Assembly: GCA_007922225.1 (NCBI GenBank)
Contig: ML679954.1
Coordinates: 26,640,240 to 26,704,239 of the forward strand
Source: Emydura subglobosa
Lineage: Eukaryota; Chordata; Testudines; Chelidae
Direction: 5' to 3'
DNA: 64,000 bases
Shown here piece by piece: positions 36,561 through 49,830 of the stretch. How positions within the stretch are numbered: the first letter of the stretch is position 1; every line of letters starts with the position of its first letter. The position numbers and the translations under genes were made by a program. Under the pieces are notes generated by a model. It did not search any database. It was not told where the DNA came from and worked only from the letters and a program-made list of their open reading frames with translations.

Positions 36561-38919
36561 GCCCTATTTATGTTTCTTAGACTGAAATGCACAGAACGCT
36601 AGATAAGTGTGTTTCTGTGAGAATCGATTTGTAGAGGAATAAATGCAAACAGCATTTTGAAGTGAACACACTGTGTCTCAGAGCATTTCTAAAAGTGCCT
36701 ATCACTGTAGCATCACCTGGATTTGAGCGTCACAGATTTATTGTCATGTCTGAAAATATAATTGTATATTTTGTAGCATGAATGAATTGCATGAATATTG
36801 TCTACTTGAGATTGGTAAGAATCTGGTAGAATTGTTGAAAGAGTGGAAATAACATCCTAATGATGGGTGAACATAGAGAAAATAACCACGATGACTTACT
36901 GTTCCAACACATGTTGTTATCCATGTTTTTCAGACTAATAGAATTTATTCAGGCAATTTCTCCAAAACAAATGTCAAAAAAGAAAATGCCCATATAATCA
37001 CATTGTTTACAGAGTGATGTTTTGTGTCCTCAGTGGAAATACTGAATTTTAGTGCATAAATACAAAAGAAAAAAATCAATTCTCCTCAATGATTCTCCTC
37101 AGATTCTCTTTTGGATTTATGTGTTGTGTTTAAAGATAAATTATTAAAAGCGGTAGCAGTTCTTGCATTTTGAGTAGTCTATCTCTGAGATTGTCTCTAG
37201 TACAGAGACATTATGGTTCTCTCCTATCATTATGTCTTATGTTTTGGATGAGTAGATCCTGCCCACTGTTCGGACTGAAGAAGTGCATCAATACCACATG
37301 TATCTGGATTCTGAAACTCAGTGGCAACATATAGTGCAAAGAATAATAATAATAAAAAATTACTGGCTCACTCAGTGTCCAGGTCATAAATAACAAATGA
37401 TAGAAAAAGCTGGACAGTGGTGGGAGGGCTTCATAGAATGGGTCTTGTTTGCCATATATTTGTCACTTTTAAAAAATTGGTTCTGCTACAATTAAAGTAG
37501 TTCCAATGTGAGAGGAGCTATTAAATTGTATGGCTATTAATAAAAAATTTGTGGGACACACCTTCAAAAATTTGCCAATTTTTTCTTTTGTTGATCTACC
37601 TATTAGATGTAGAATTCTGAGGCAAGATTTATTGCTCTGACACAATATGTTTAACCCAGATAGGATTCATTTGTGAGAAATTTCTTTAACTGTTCTTTTT
37701 AACAAGTTCTGGAATACCAGCTGCAGTCATTGGGTGTTATTGAGGCTATTCAAACAAGTGCTAATCAGCCTTGAGACAGGTAGGTCGTAAAGGTTGGGAG
37801 CTGCTGGAATTGCTCATCATTATCCAAGTGCTAGAAAAGAGGAGAATTGAGTGAGTCATTGCAGTACTGCGAGAACCTTTTCTACTTTTCGGGTCTGGCA
37901 AGACTCTCAAGTGGTGCATAGGCCTGGATTTTGTTTGTTGGTCTCACAAGCCTGAATGGTCCCTTCTTGGATCCCATCAAAGTGGTTTTTCTCAGTGAGG
38001 CCTCTGGGTAATGATGTTTTTTTTATTTGATCACCCTCCTTGTATATGAGTAGCTACAAGAAGGGTGTTTTTTTTAAGGGAGTTGACGTTGAAATGTTTT
38101 ATAGATTGGGTTATATTAATATAAAACTGTAGCTTATTAGTCCAAAAATTGCTGGTCTAAGTAATTGGTGGTTATCTGTGGAGTAACATTTAAATTGAAG
38201 TGAATAATATCTTTAAAAATGAAGGTGCTACTTGAATTACTATCTAGGTTTTATGATTATTTATTACTTTAAAAGATTCTTAGCGGTTAACAAAATTGTC
38301 ACTATTATAGTAGTGTTGGTTCTGCATTGTCCGTGGTGTATGTGGACTGTTTTAAAACGGCAAGGCTTTAATTTTGTTTTAATCTGAGTGGTGGTTGGTG
38401 GTGGTAGGAATGAGAATGGGATGGGAAGTTGCATTTCTGTATTTTCAGCTACCACACCAATTAATAGTGATAGCTACTTGATTCTGAAGTGGAAAGAAAC
38501 TCAGACACAATCCTTACTGTCCTAGTCTTAAAATGAAGCCATTTGCATCATTTCCCTATGACCTTGGAATCCACTCCCCATGTTACTTATCCCACACTTA
38601 CATCCTCCTATAACTTCTCTTCTAATTCCTTGAGGTTTTCTTTTCCTTTCCTCTACCTCCCTTGTTTTTTTCTTCTCCCTTCTGCTGCTTAGTATTCCTG
38701 CACCCTCTGCTTCCCCCTCTAATACACCTTTCTGCCTTTTCCTCTGCCTGTACTCCATACTTCTGCTTTCCTTTGCTTCACTCATCTGCTAAATCAGTTT
38801 TGCTGTAGCAGTGCTGTGTAGAAGACATGGTCTCTGAAACTGCTCCCTCCCTTATCTGGCCTTATTGAATAAGGTTTAGCTTGGGAAGGCCTAAGGCTTC
38901 CTTCGAGCAGTCTGGAGTT
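36561..38919. other. Intronic DNA, no gene seen
   Basis: AT-rich intron with no recognised exon or intact transposon. The pyrimidine-rich + strand at 38540-38790 makes an 85-codon K/R/E-rich frame on the other strand; this is composition, not a gene. Confidence 0.4.
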
Positions 38920-41650
38920 GTAAGAATGGCCATATAGAGTCAGACCAATGGTCCATCTAGCCCTGTATCCTGTCTTCTGATAGTGGCAGATGCCAGACAC
39001 TTCAGGGTAATGAACAAAACAGGGCAATTTATACAGAGATCCATCCAGTACTGCCTTCTGGCAGTCATTTAGGGACACCCAGAGTGTGTTGATGGACCTA
39101 TTCTCCATGAATTTATCTAATTCTTTTTTTAACCAAGTTATAGTTTTGGCCTATACAACATCCCCTGGCAACAAGTTCCACAGGTTGACTGTATTGTGTG
39201 AAGAAGTACTTCCGTTTGTTTGTTTTAAATCCGCTGCATATTAATTTCATTGGGTGAACCCTGGTTCTTCTGTTATGTGAAGGGGTAAATAACACTTCCT
39301 TATTCACATTCACCATACCACTCATAATTTTACAGACTTCTATCATATCCCCCTTTTGTGTCGTCTCTTTTCCAAGCTGAGTCAGTCCCAGTCTTTTTAA
39401 TCTCTCCTCATATGGAAGATGTTCTATATCCATTTGTTGCCCTTCTCTGTACTTTTTCCAATTCTAATAAATCTTTTTTTTGAGATGGGGCGATCAGAAC
39501 TGCAAACAGTATTCAAGGCAGGGGCATACCATAGATTTATATAGTGGCATTATGATATTTTCTGTCTTATTGTTTATCCCTTTCCTAATGGATCCTAACA
39601 TTCTGTTAGCTCTTTTCACTACCTCTGCACATTGAGCGGATGTTTTCAATGAACCGTCCATGATGACTCTAAGATATCTTTTTTGAGTGATAATAGCCAA
39701 TTTAGAACCCATAATTTTTGTATGTATAGGTAGGATTATGTTTTCCAACGTGCATGACTTTGCATTTATCGGCATTGAGTTTCATTTGCAATTTTGTTGC
39801 TCAGTTTTGTGAGATCCCTTTGTAATTTTTCACAGTTAAATCCAAAGATGACTGTCTCTAGTAATTTTGTGCCATCTGCAAATTTTGCCACCTCACTGTT
39901 CACCCCTTTTTCCAAATAATTTAGAAATATGTTGAGCAGCACTAGTTCCGGTACAAATCTCTGGGGGATCCCGCTATTTATCTCTCTCTGTTGTGAAAAC
40001 TGACCATTATGTCCTAGCCATTGTTTCCTATCTTTTATTCACTTACTGACCCATGAGAGGAACTTCTTCCTATCTCATGATTCTTACTTTGCTTAAGAGC
40101 CTTTAGTGTGGGACCTTGTCAAATGCTTTCTGAAAGACCAAGTCCGCTATATCAATTTGATCACTCTTATCCACATACTGGCTGATTCCATCAAAACATT
40201 CTAATAGATTGGTGAGGCATGATTTCCCTTTACAAAACAATGTTGACTTTTCCCCAAGATATCATGATCATCTATGTGTCTGTTAATTCTGTTCTTTACT
40301 ATAATTTCAACTGAGTGACCGGTACTGAAGTTAAGTTTCCAGCCTCCAACTGCCAGGGTTGCCTTTAGTGCCTTTTTTAAAAAAAAATCCATATGACATT
40401 AGCTTTCCTCCAGTTCTCTGGTACGGAAACTGATTAAGGGATGGGTTACATACTACAGTAGTTCTGCAGCTTCATATTTAAGTTCCTTCAGAACTCTTGG
40501 GTGGATACCATCTGATCCTGGTGACTTATTTCTGTTCAATTTGTCAATTTGTTCCAGATCCACCTTTAATAACACCTCAGTTAAGGTAAGTTCCTCTGAT
40601 TTGTCACCTAAAAAGAATGGCTGAGGTGTGGAAATCTTCCCCATAGTCTCTGCAGTGAAGGCTGATGCAAAGAATTCATTCAGCTTCTTGTCAATGGTGT
40701 TGTCCTCCTTGAGTGCTCCTTTAGCACCTCTATTGTCCAGTGGCCTCATTGATTGTTTGGCAGGCTTTCTGCTTCTGATGTATTTACAAAAGCGAACAGC
40801 ATTTTTTTCATCTTTAGCTAGTTGCTACTCGCATTTTTTTTAACCTTATTATCCTTTTTCACTTGACTTGCCATAGTTTATTTCTATTTTCCTCAGTAGG
40901 ATTTGACTCCAATTTTTAAAGGATGCCCTTTTGCCTTTTGCTGCTTCTTTTTCTGTGCTCTTTGGCCTTGGGGCATTTTTTTTTTTTTTGTTCCAGTCCT
41001 GTTTTTTGTATTTGGGGTGTACATGTTCTACTTAGGACTAAATCAAGAATTGCCTCTCCCTTTGTGGGTTCCAGGACAAGCTGCTCCAAGAAGCAGTCAT
41101 TAATGGTGTCTAGAAATTTTATCTCTGCATCCCATCCTGAAGTGACATGTTCCCAGTCAATATGGGAATAGTTGTGTTTTCTGCCTTAGTAGCCTCTCTA
41201 ATCTCCCAGAGTGTTTCACAATTGCTGTCACCATTCTGATCAGGTGGTCGATAGTATATTTCTGCTGCTATATTCTCATTCTTCAAGCAGGGAATTTTTA
41301 TCCGTAGAGATTCTGTGGTACAGTTTGAGTCATTTAATATTTTTACTTTTTTGACTCCATATTTTCTTTCACATATATTGTGTCACTCCCCCACCCACGT
41401 GACCTACTCTGTCGTTCCTATATATTTTGTACCCTAGTATTACTATGTACCATTGATTATCCTCATTCCACTAAGTTTCCACATTGACTATTATATCAAT
41501 ATCCTCATTTAATGCCAGGCACTCTAGTTCATGTATCTTAGTATTTAGACTTCTAACATTTCTGTATAAGCATTTGTACATTTTGTCAATATTCAGTTGC
41601 TTGCCTTCACACTTTCCCCTTCAGTGTGTTACAGAAGAAGCTACTGATGG
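38920..41650 (-). pseudogene. CR1 LINE ORF2 (endonuclease + RT) and 3' UTR, antisense
   Basis: A 2.7-kb CR1 copy. Read on the - strand from high coordinates: endonuclease phrases NVRSLNTKIHELECLAL, DIDIIVNVET and HIDWEHVTSGWDAEIKF, FLEQLVLEPTKGEAILDL; then the linker KLNEFFASAFTAET, KSPGSDGIHPRVLKELK at the start of RT, LVFQKAFDKVPH (motif A), and KFADGTKLLETV where FADD is expected (39871-39889), so one catalytic Asp is lost. After that come AEVVKRANRMLGSIRKGI, MPLYKSMVCPCLEYCLQF and HLPYEERLKRLGLTQL near the C-terminus. The 3' UTR ends near 38920 with text matching TATATGGCCATTCTTA. Stops and frameshifts are frequent, and the copy lacks the start of ORF2 and all of ORF1. Confidence 0.9.
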
Positions 41651-43639
41651 GGGTTTGCTACTATGACTACTTCTTTCCAAGAATTCACTGACTGAGGGGG
41701 GTGGAGGTGACCTGTCTGGTGTATTCAGCTTCTTTCCTTCCCTTGCTGTAGAGAAACTGCTGGAGATGTTGTGCAGTGTTAGGGAAGGCAGATCTGCTAC
41801 TCCCTCCCATAATTTACATCTGGCTAGTGAATGGACATGGTGCTTAGCAGGGGCACAGCTGAAGCTCAGGCAGAGCTCTGATTCCTTCCAGTGGATGAAG
41901 AGTGTGAGAAGCTGTTTTAGGGCTGAGTGATTCAACTGCTTACCAGATTATGGATAGTGCCACGGGAGACATTTGGGTTGAGATGGCTCTGCATCCAGTG
42001 CTGTTGTGCCAATATTTAAAAAGGAAGCTCATACGCTGCTATTCCCTCTTTTCCTACAATAAATGCTGGGCCCCAAGGGTGCATGTGCTTGCTGACAAGG
42101 AGGGCTGGGAGAATGGGAGAATATAATAATTTGTTTTCCCATTTGAACAAAAGCACTTTTTCATAACTGTAGCCAAGAAGGAAGGCAACCTTAGTTGGCA
42201 AGCAAACCCATGTTATGTACATTTGCTGCAAATGTGTGCACTTGGTACCTGAAATATGTTGAGTATATTGGTAATATAATTGTGTGTGTTAGGGAAGGTA
42301 AAATCTCTTTTTAGGAGTGTTGAGGCAACATGGAATATCTTCACCTAGGATTTTTGTTTTTACATACTTGGTTCTTGGTACAATATGGTGTTTAACACAG
42401 ACCAAATGTTGGTCTTCAGAAAAATTTTCTGAGTCTGTGGATAAAGTTATCTCTGTCAGGGATGGTTTAGCTGTATCCAGAGAGAGGGTGAGCTGCATGA
42501 GAATTAGGGAAATCATTACAACAACCTTTCAGCCTGACTGATGACAAACTTTTAACATGGGAGTCTGACATGCCTCCTCCAATATATCACAATCCAGGCT
42601 CCCCGGAAACAAATGGATATCAGCACAAATGGAAAAATGGTTTTCTTTAATGTTCTACCCAGGAGAAATGTCTTTAGGGCTTTATGCACAACCATCTCTA
42701 TTTACCAGATTAAAAACCATGGCTCTCTGGTTTTTGGACAGTAAAACTATGGTCTCTTTATGCAAAGCACTGAAAATAAATAAATAATGTTCCTTTGCTC
42801 CAAAGAATATAAATAGTTCCTATTATCCAGTGCAAAGTGTATAGAATCCGTACCAAATCAGGCTAAATTAAAAACAAACAAACAAACAAAAAACCAAATA
42901 ACTCATCTTCTTTCTGGCAAGGTTGGTTATTTTCTGTTCATTGGCTTCAAAGCTAATATATTTTTACAGGTCAGTGTAGAAAGATGTTCATGTCACTTCT
43001 GTCCCCACAGTAAATTACTAGCTGGATCCCCTCCTGTATACTTTCTCCTTAATGAGTTCCAACTGGAGTGCCATCCTTCCATGCTTGGCAGCTCAGACAA
43101 TTTTTCCAGGGTTTGGCAGAGCAGACATTCTCCAGTTCTCTCAGTGAAGGACTTTAACCCCTTTTGTGCCCTATTAGATGTTGGGTATATACACTCAATC
43201 ACAGGGAAACATGTGAAAGCAGCGGATAGAACATAGTTTTGGGATCTTTGTACCTAACTGGTCCTTGCATTTTTCAGGGATGATTTCTTGTAGAGTTGGC
43301 TACTCTTATTTTACTTCTCCTTGGGAATTCTGTAAAATTTTGTTTTTGCTTTTCGTGAAGTGTAAGACAGGAGCTTTATTACAGATGGATGCCATTGTGC
43401 AAAATACAGTCTAGTAATCTGTGCTGTAGCCTTAAATTAGCAATCTCTAAAACATAGGCCTTTTTTGTGAGGCTTTACTTTGCTCAGTAGTCTTGCTCTA
43501 CTGTTTTTCCCACTGAAATATTAAAAAGCGGAATGCAGCAAGGATAATTTGGGAAATTTGACCTTTAGCCCATGATGCCAAGCTTAATGGTAATTGTGTT
43601 GAACCAAAGGCAGCAGGGGAGATAAAAATGGAAGTTTTT
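41651..43639. other. Intronic DNA, no gene seen
   Basis: Moderately AT-rich with an (AAAC)n run near 42870-42894. The antisense frame at 41621-41935 includes part of the CR1 edge and has no domain. No other feature recognised. Confidence 0.4.
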
Positions 43640-44465
43640 TAAATCTGATTTTTTAAAATTTAAATCTGATTTTATTATTTAAATTAAATTCAAGTTAATG
43701 TTCTTAAAATAAGCCTATTTAACTTAAATTTGAAATTGACAAACTGTTAAGGCCTAAACTTATTACAATCTATTACAATAATTTAAATTAAATACAAAAA
43801 ATAATATTAAGCAGTACATGTTTGCTGCAAGTTATAAAGACAAAACCACTGAAGTAGTGTAAGTCACTGGCTAAGCACCTGGAACCAGAGTTTGTTGAAG
43901 GCTAGACCAGCTTTCGACAGTAATAGTCTCTTTCTGCAGGTTCAGGAGGCATATTTTTCTTTGTTTAGGTTTATTCAACTAGTTGTGTTCAATGATTAAG
44001 TTATTCAAAGTTAAGAAACCAACTGGGAGTTGAAAAAAATAGGAAAGATGTTTTCTCGTTTCCGTTGATGAATAAAAACTAGATTTTATGGATGAGATCT
44101 ACTAGATCTGAAAGGCAGCAGGATGCTACATTACTAAAAATAGCAGCATAGTTGGGAAAGCACAGCATGGGCAAGTAGAGAGCTATGAAGGGTATGTATT
44201 CGGGTACATACCCACACCCTTCAGGCATGTTTGTCACCATGTCTCACCAACTACACTCCTACTTAAAGCCATGCTGGGGGGCTACTCAAATTCATACTCT
44301 CCATGCTGCTGAAAGAGGCGTGCAGTGTAGACGTAGCCTTGGTTGCAAATCAACGTCTTAATAGCTACCAGCCAATGACAATCAACCTTTCTTTGGGAAA
44401 ATAACTGAAGTACATGATTAAAATTGGTGCTTTAAATCGTTTTGATTTAAATCAATCCACCCTGG
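43640..44465. repeat. Possible MITE with TTTAAATC-rich ends
   Basis: The left side is dense in TTTAAATCTGATTTT, and the right side has TTTAAATCGTTTTGATTTAA followed by ATCAATCCACCCTGG. These ends are loosely inverted and resemble a turtle repeat that closes with TTTAAATCAAATCCACCCTG. A second repeat may lie inside at about 44165-44343, because GCAGTGTAGACGTAGCCTT there is a familiar MITE end. Limits are uncertain. Confidence 0.35.
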
Positions 44466-44746
44466 AAGATGGAGTCATGCAATGTAAATTCAAGGAACAT
44501 GTGAACAAAGTAAAAATCAATAATCTGCATGTTACCAGTGTTATAGGGAAAATGAAATGTAACCAAGAAACTTTCTTTGGAAAATGGACCCTTTTTCATA
44601 GCCCGTTGTAGAGCCCTGAAGGCCCCTTATTCATCTCTACTTAACTCATCCATCCTCAAGATCTCATTATGGGAGGGCAGGACAGATCTGCCACTCCAAA
44701 TCTGGGTGTATTAGCAGTGTGTTCCCTCTCACACCAGCCATGAAGG

Positions 44747-44945
44747 TTGTGATCCTGCAAGGTGCTGAGCACTTTGGCTCAATCCAAGAAAGCATTTAAT
44801 CACAAATTTAATTTAAATTTTAGTCTGAAAAAAATCCCACTGAAGGTGACATAAGTACACAATATTTAAACTTAAGCATGTGCTGAAATACTTTGCTGGA
44901 TCGGGCCAGAGCGCTCAGCCCTTGCAGGGTCAAGCCCCAGAGTGT
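44747..44945. repeat. Dispersed 'GATCCTGCAAGGTGCTGAGCAC' repeat
   Basis: GATCCTGCAAGGTGCTGAGC begins the copy. AAACTTAAGCATGTGCTGAA and TACTTTGCTGGATCGGGCC follow, matching a common reptile repeat built from GATCCTGC...CTTAAGCATGTGCTTAAG...TTTGCTGGATC. The two ends are partly self-complementary. Confidence 0.55.
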
Positions 44946-46594
44946 ACTGCCTCCGTAGTACACCTTATTTGTGATGTCTCACAGCATCCGACTCTGCTCC
45001 TGGGGATTCAACCTTTGTTTCCTGTGTGACAGTACAGAGCCCTACCATACGGCCAGCAAGCTGGCCCTGAAACAGCTCATTTGTTGAGCGCACTCTAGGG
45101 ATCCATTCCAAGTTCCATCTAGAGGCTACCTGCTAAGAACGCTAATACTTCTGTCATGCTGAGGATGGTCCTGATCTTGTATGAGTACATTTCTATGAGG
45201 AATAGGATTAATAATTAATGCATGTTCCCTCTGTGTAAAATAGGATAATCTCTGACAGATGGTGGCTTTTAACAAGAACAGTACAGTAATTCAGATCAAA
45301 CTAAGCATGTTTTATCTCTATGCCTCACTGAAATAAAAAGACACTTACATGGATGGGATGTACATTTGCATGGATTTCTTGCATTGTAACTCCTAATTGT
45401 AGATTGTGGACACCCCTGATATTTGGAGATCATGTGTTTTTTGTTGTTTTAACATCAAATTCCATGAGATTATGACCTTCTTTTAACTGCCAAGTGCGTC
45501 TAATCAGAGGTTGCCAACTGGGAGGAAAAATTAAGTTGGGCAGGAAGTTAGCAGCAATATTAGCAATAAATTATAACTTAAACGTTGCAAGTATCTAGAA
45601 GAAAATACTTTGGCAGCAGATTTATTAGTAGTATTATTTATTATCATAAATGTAAAGTCATTTAATTCTTTTCTTTAAAAATGTCTAGAAAATTATTCTT
45701 ATGGAAGCAGATACTGAATCAGTCCTTGATTCTTTTTTACTGAGGCATGATGACCTAAGATTTAAAGGGCACATTGGGCACCCATCATTGCACTCAGTCT
45801 GCACTGGCCTCCAAAGAAACGTCATCTCTCTTCCTCTGATAGCTGCAGATATCTATTAATGAATGCTAGTGAATGTCTGATGTGCTATAAACACATTGCA
45901 TATTTAGGTTCTCTCATTATATCTAAAGAACTGCTATAAAAAAGCATGCAGCATGGGACACTGGTGATGGATGGGTATCATTGCTTAAATGAAGGCTTTG
46001 AATCACAGATGTATGTGCAAGTAGTTATTTCCTTCCATTTTGTAAAATACTATTCTAAGTATTTCCTCAGAATGAATAATGTACCATACATAGCATCAAA
46101 ACAATGTGTAAAAGTGCTTCATTTCATACTAAATAGATATGTCTCTTGAATGCAGCATCTAGATTGCATCCTTGGAAATGTCCATTTTGACCTTTTTCTC
46201 CAAAAATGCTTTTAAATACTATCAATCTGTTCAACAGAATATATGTATTGTTCAAATCAATAGATTTGAAAAATGAAAGATTTTTGCTGCCTGACGGCTA
46301 CTTGGAAAGCAGAGGGTATTTATTTTAAAGAAAAACTTTATTTTAAGTTGACCAACTTACAGAAAGGTGGTTAATAAAAGAATGTGTTCCCACATGTTAT
46401 AAGATCAAAACTAAATATATTTAAGCAATTAAGTATTAATTAATAGATAGTTTTGTTATCAATTTCTATTACATATTTGCATTAGGATAAAGCCCAAATC
46501 AGTATTTGGGCTCCATTGTAGGTCTCCACCCCCTAAAGCTTCCAGTCTAATTTGAAACAAAATGCAACAAGTGAGTGTAACAAACCGGAGTCAG
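44946..46594. other. Intronic DNA, no gene seen
   Basis: AT-rich intron. The 67-codon frame at 45946-46149 has no known motif. Nothing else recognised. Confidence 0.4.
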
Positions 46595-46700
46595 ATTTTG
46601 GATCCTTTACACACGCTGGTGTGCAGTTAATCATGTGAGGAGTCCCATTGACTTCAATGAGGGTATATGGGTGAGTAGTGACTCATGAGTAACTTACTGT
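46595..46700. repeat. Dispersed 'CCCATTGACTTCAATG' repeat
   Basis: CAGATTTTGGATCCTTTACA, CACGCTGGTGTGCAG and GTCCCATTGACTTCAATGAG match, loosely, a repeat seen widely in reptiles and birds in which 'TCCATTGAAGTCAATGGAGT' is flanked by 'TTACACCGGTGTAA'-like text. Confidence 0.45.
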
Positions 46701-46829
46701 GAGTAAGAGATTCACAGACTGTCACATAAAAAATAGAGTGCAGAGAGAGGATAAGGATGATAGTAATAAGATCAGTTACAGTACATTGCTAAAAGTAGTA
46801 ACAGTTGAATATGTTAGCTATGCCCACAA

Positions 46830-47110
46830 ATGGGCATTTTTGGCTGGCATTGTTGGACAGGGCAGAGGGTGACACAACAGACAATAGCAGATAAGTAAGT
46901 AGGTACAAAATTGCGAAGGGCTTTGGAAGATGAGGACCAGAAACTTGAATTTCACACAATGGAATGATTAAAAGGGAATGATAATGACATATTCAGAAAG
47001 ACAATCTTAGCAGTTGCATTTTGAATGGATTGTGAATGGGAGATGGTGGATGTCAGGATGGTCAACAAAATTGGGATACAGCAATTGAAACACGAGATAA
47101 TGAAGGTCTG
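46830..47110 (-). mobile_element. L2-type LINE, RT C-terminal fragment, antisense
   Basis: On the - strand the text reads LDQTFIISCFNCCIP, then SQSIQNATAKIVFLNMS, then SSSSKALRNFVPT. These fit the L2 reverse-transcriptase tail (LVQALITSRLDYCNSLL ... LQSIQNAAARLIF ... LAFKALHNLAPTYL). It is very diverged and short, which is normal for such an old family. Confidence 0.6.
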
Positions 47111-48241
47111 ATCAAGGAAATGTTATGGAACTAAATGTTAGATTTAGATGGTGAGATCCCCTAATGGCCCATTGCTATCACTGAAACCCTGAAATAAGGG
47201 GCAAATCAATTAGTGGAGTTGAACTAGTCTGGCCTGATATGTAGGTGTGGAATTGTGAACTCTATAACGCCATTTCCCACTTTGCTTAACTAAGGAACAG
47301 CAGTTTTGATACTGGGGTATCACCACTGTGAAACTTGTTCATTCAGTACAGCTGTTGTGAAGTTCTCAAGATAAGTGGGTCTAAATGGCATAGGTGAGCT
47401 GGAAGAAGTAGTAAATCATTCCAGTTTGATTTCTAGATTCCCTTGGACTCAAACTCCATTAGATTCCTACCCACATGCAACTTGTGTTTCCTGTCACAGT
47501 GACTTAAATCCTGAGAGTCCTCAAGAGAGGAGTGCAGAAGGTAAAGCAGGAGTGTGGAAGCATATTTAAAAAAAAAAAGTGGGTGGGAATCTAACAGTCT
47601 TAAAATACAGATTGCACCTTTTTGCAGCTTCGTTAGCATATAAATTAGACCAGCTTTGACTCACTTATTTTCACTTCTGAATTTGGCCCAAAGAATCCAA
47701 ACAAACACTTACCTCGCTGACCCAACACTTCAAGATGGAGTTGTATTCTCTCATACTAAATCAGACTGAGGCCTTATTGTTGTATACTCTGGTTCTTTGA
47801 GACCTACACCAATGTCCCAATTAATTTTTCATTTAGCAATTTCAGTTTAGGTCTGTCTTGTAAATTGTAACCCTACTAACAACTTATGCTTCAAAAAATT
47901 TGTTCTAGGTAGAGACATGTCTATGCTGAACTACCAGAGAGAGAAGATTTTGCGATAGGAGCTATTTAACATAATCCCAGTATCACCTTCAACTAGGGAT
48001 TGCATTGGACATTTGTTTGGGAGTGTCTTCCTGTCAGATGACAAGTGACTATTACTAGTTCAGCAGCAGCAGTCATTTGTCCCAAGGCATTTTACCAGCT
48101 AGATAGGATGAGGTATCATGTAAGGATATAAGAATTCCAATAAAGAATTGTCCTGATTGTTTGTATGACTGGCGGTTTTCTATTTCTTTATAGAAAGAGT
48201 GGGTCTTCCATCTTTGATGGGAGTACATGTGTCTGAGACAA
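47111..48241. other. Intronic DNA, no gene seen
   Basis: Ordinary intron without recognised repeat or exon-like sequence. Confidence 0.4.
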
Positions 48242-49030
48242 AGTGGGAATTTTCTGTAATATTTTTATGACTCCTAGGTGTGCCTCAGTTTCCCTCTGTA
48301 CTTTGCATTGCTACCCACTGGAGGAAAAAGGGTTAGCTCTGCTCTTAAGGGGAGTGCAGGACATAAAGAGGGGCTATTGCCTTGCTGCCTGGGCCACCAT
48401 GAATAGGGTCATTGAGCTACTGGTTGAAATTGACTCAGGTCAACAGGGGGTCCAGAGGGACAATGGAAGGCCTAAGAATTGAACAGTTGACACTCAACAA
48501 TGGGAAGCTCCAGCAGATAGGGTTGTCAACTCAGTATGGTCTTGCCTGGAGACAAAGGATTGAGAGGTGATAGGCATGCGATGAAGTTTGGGCTTCTGGA
48601 AGAAGCTGCCTGCTCTCCCCTGGGACTTTCTAAGAGGTCAGAGAGGGACTGGGCCTAAAATGGAATCCACTATAGCTTGGCTGGAGATGGTGCTGGCTTG
48701 ACCAGAAAGGACTGAGCTTTAGACTTCATTTCTCTGTGTTAACCAAAGGATTTATGATGCTGCATTCTAGCTGACTAATCAAAACAGAGTAGGGTTTAAA
48801 ATGCTGTTTGGTGTTACTGCAAGTACTTGCTGAGGTGCGTTAGTCCCTGAAAAGTGTTCAGCTCTCTTACTAGGAATCTGTCTCAATTGGACTTATTGGG
48901 CAGAGCTCACTGTTTGAAGCACGAGTGCTGGAGCCTGGAGGTCTGGCAGATTGAAGGGGTTTCTCCAAGTGACTGTTTGAAAGCTGGGGCATAGCACTGA
49001 TCCTGTGGATCTGCGATGGCCTCTTTAAAG
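48242..49030 (+). repeat. Unclassified repeat, possibly LTR-derived
   Basis: This 0.8-kb stretch is less AT-rich than its surroundings. It includes GTGTGCCTCAGTTTCCCTCT near its left and GTGTTACTGCAAGTACTTGC then GTTTGAAGCACGAGTGCTGG near its right, phrases I associate with LTR-type repeats of turtles. I could not find a TG...CA border with a target duplication, so the class and limits are tentative. Confidence 0.3.
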
Positions 49031-49110
49031 GCCACTGACCACAGCAAAATTAATCATTTCTCAAAATGTTGGTCTGTAGTTTGGAGAGCTATAATGGGTC
49101 ACTTTACACC

Positions 49111-49830
49111 AGGGATGTCAATTATCTGACTGTGTGATATATTTATGTGGCCCATGTGACGCATTCAGATTCTGTACGTTCTAATCTTTCAGTTTTTTTA
49201 AAAAGGGGGTTTGGGAGAAGCTAATGTTTCCAGCCTTCATGGCTGCCAAGGTAACATTTGAAATATGAACCAGTGTTTTCCCAATTCTTCATTCAGCCTG
49301 AAACAATGGCTCTGAGAGTTGTGAAGCTCTCCGTCCCCATTAATCTCATTTGGATTTTAACTTTAAAGCCTGATGATGACACTTCAGTATAAGCATTATT
49401 ATTATTATCTATTTAATTGCTAATAATTCCAGCAGATATTATGGAGCAAGGAGTGGAAGTGAAAGCTACAGAGGGGCAGGGACTGGAAACAGCCTCAGGA
49501 AAAGAAATTCAGAAAAAAACATATTTGTTGTACAAATACGAATGAGAGGGGGAGAAACTAAGTGCAGAACGTGTTCCTTGGGGAACATATTTCCCCACTG
49601 AGTTACGTTGTATGCAACAATAAGTCACTAAACAAATAAAAAATAACTAAATTCATGAATACATAAAATCCATATTTTATTCCCGTTTTTGATGCAAACT
49701 TCCCATTGACATCAGTGGGAAATCCCACTGTATTGAAGGTAATAAGTTGTCATCAAATTAAACCCTTTGACCAATATTGCAACTGAAATTTGAGCCTCTC
49801 CACAGACTGAGTTTGACACCTGTGCCTTAT
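49111..49830. mobile_element. Possible old hAT element with CAGGGATGTCAA ends
   Basis: CCAGGGATGTCAATTATCTG at the left is the inverse, with gaps, of CTGAGTTTGACACCTGTG at the right (49808-49830). 'CAGGGGTGTCAAACTC...GAGTTTGACACCCCTG' is a known hAT-type end. The 8-bp duplication is not visible, which suggests age. The interior has no coding content. Confidence 0.4.

Noticed and set aside
38528..38785. 85-codon Lys/Arg/Glu-rich - strand frame
   Set aside because: Produced by a pyrimidine-rich + strand; no known domain.
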